Of a stretch of DNA of 64,000 nt, positions 63,847 to 64,000 are shown piece after piece. The stretch is from positions 2,235,001 through 2,299,000 of the forward strand of contig NZ_OBMJ01000001.1 in the NCBI RefSeq assembly GCF_900199205.1. Reading direction: 5' to 3'. The stretch comes from Streptomyces sp. 1331.2 (GTDB taxonomy: Bacteria; Actinomycetota; Actinomycetes; Streptomycetales; Streptomycetaceae). Numbering within the stretch: position 1 is the stretch's first letter; the number at the start of each line of letters is the position of its first letter. Both the position numbers and the translations under genes were made by a program. The notes below the pieces were generated by a model, which made no database searches, had not been told where the DNA came from, and saw only the letters and a program-made list of their open reading frames with translations.

Positions 63847-64000
63847 GTGGCTATCTCCGACACGCTCAGCAAGAACGCACCACCGCAGGCCGGAAAGGGT
63901 CGGGGCAAGGGCATCACCCTGGCCGTCATCGCGGCCACCCAGCTCATGGTGGTCCTCGACGCGACGATCGTGAACATCGCGTTACCGCACATCAAGGACG
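63847..64000 (+). CDS. MFS drug efflux transporter, N-terminal part
   Basis: First 51 residues of an MFS transporter running off the right edge. A charged head (SKNAPPQAGKGRGKG) is followed by TM1 with LMVVLDATIVNIALPHI, the D-x-T-I-V-N-x-A-L-P motif of the 14-TM DHA2 drug:H+ antiporters. GTG start behind GGGGG. Probably controlled by the divergent TetR repressor. Confidence 0.88.
   Translation, partial: MAISDTLSKNAPPQAGKGRGKGITLAVIAATQLMVVLDATIVNIALPHIKD

Overview
The window is about 73% G+C, with codons ending in G or C, many GTG starts and a few TTG starts behind strong GGAGG sites. It carries hallmark streptomycete genes: the principal sigma factor HrdB, the FtsZ partner SepH, the CutR/CutS two-component pair, a DasR-type operator in front of ptsH, and separate parC and parE. 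It is a core chromosomal segment of a Streptomycetaceae actinomycete (Streptomyces or Kitasatospora). As far as I remember, the order dut...cutRS...hemH...sepH...ptsH...parC...parE...hrdB...rnhB is collinear with the central chromosome of Streptomyces coelicolor. I see no rRNA, tRNA, CRISPR array, prophage or insertion sequence.

Region by region. 1-6.6 kb: dut (cut by the left edge), a PaaI-like thioesterase, DUF3093, DUF4193, an acyl-ACP desaturase with a 33-bp symmetric operator, and cutR-cutS. 6.7-11.6 kb: coproporphyrin ferrochelatase with an inositol-monophosphatase-family enzyme, an MFS transporter and a sugar-lactone oxidase. 11.6-16 kb: a Ser/Pro-rich membrane protein, sepH, a sulfurtransferase and a two-domain VOC protein. 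16-21.4 kb: a leftward group of a GNAT/acyl-CoA-synthetase fusion, DUF5998, a phosphodiesterase and thymidine kinase. 21.5-29 kb: ptsH, rtcB with a possible rare-codon leader ORF, an active/inactive M16 protease pair and parC. 29-40 kb: sucrase/ferredoxin-like protein, a SsuABC-type transporter, a DcuSR-type two-component system, an acetate symporter with its DUF485 partner, and a NarL-type two-component system. 40.5-46.3 kb: parE, a DUF7455 zinc-binding protein, a secreted trypsin-like protease and hrdB. 46.8-54 kb: a FadR-type regulator, an ABC pair with a degenerate ATPase, a frameshifted Nudix regulator and a debranching-enzyme-like protein. 54.8-64 kb: a proline iminopeptidase-like hydrolase, DUF4192, a RecQ helicase fused to a phosphoribosyltransferase-like domain, two unknown proteins, RNase HII, and a TetR/MFS divergent pair with twin operators.

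Most transcription units end in long perfect inverted repeats, so unit boundaries are unusually clear. The most interesting points are the Arg-rich, rare-codon leader ORF before rtcB, the ABC ATPase without a Walker B glutamate but with a long acidic Pro-rich tail, the RecQ-phosphoribosyltransferase fusion, the one-base frameshift in the Nudix gene, and several strong operators (dre at ptsH, the desaturase dyad, the twin TetR sites, a possible iron box at the sucrase/ferredoxin gene).
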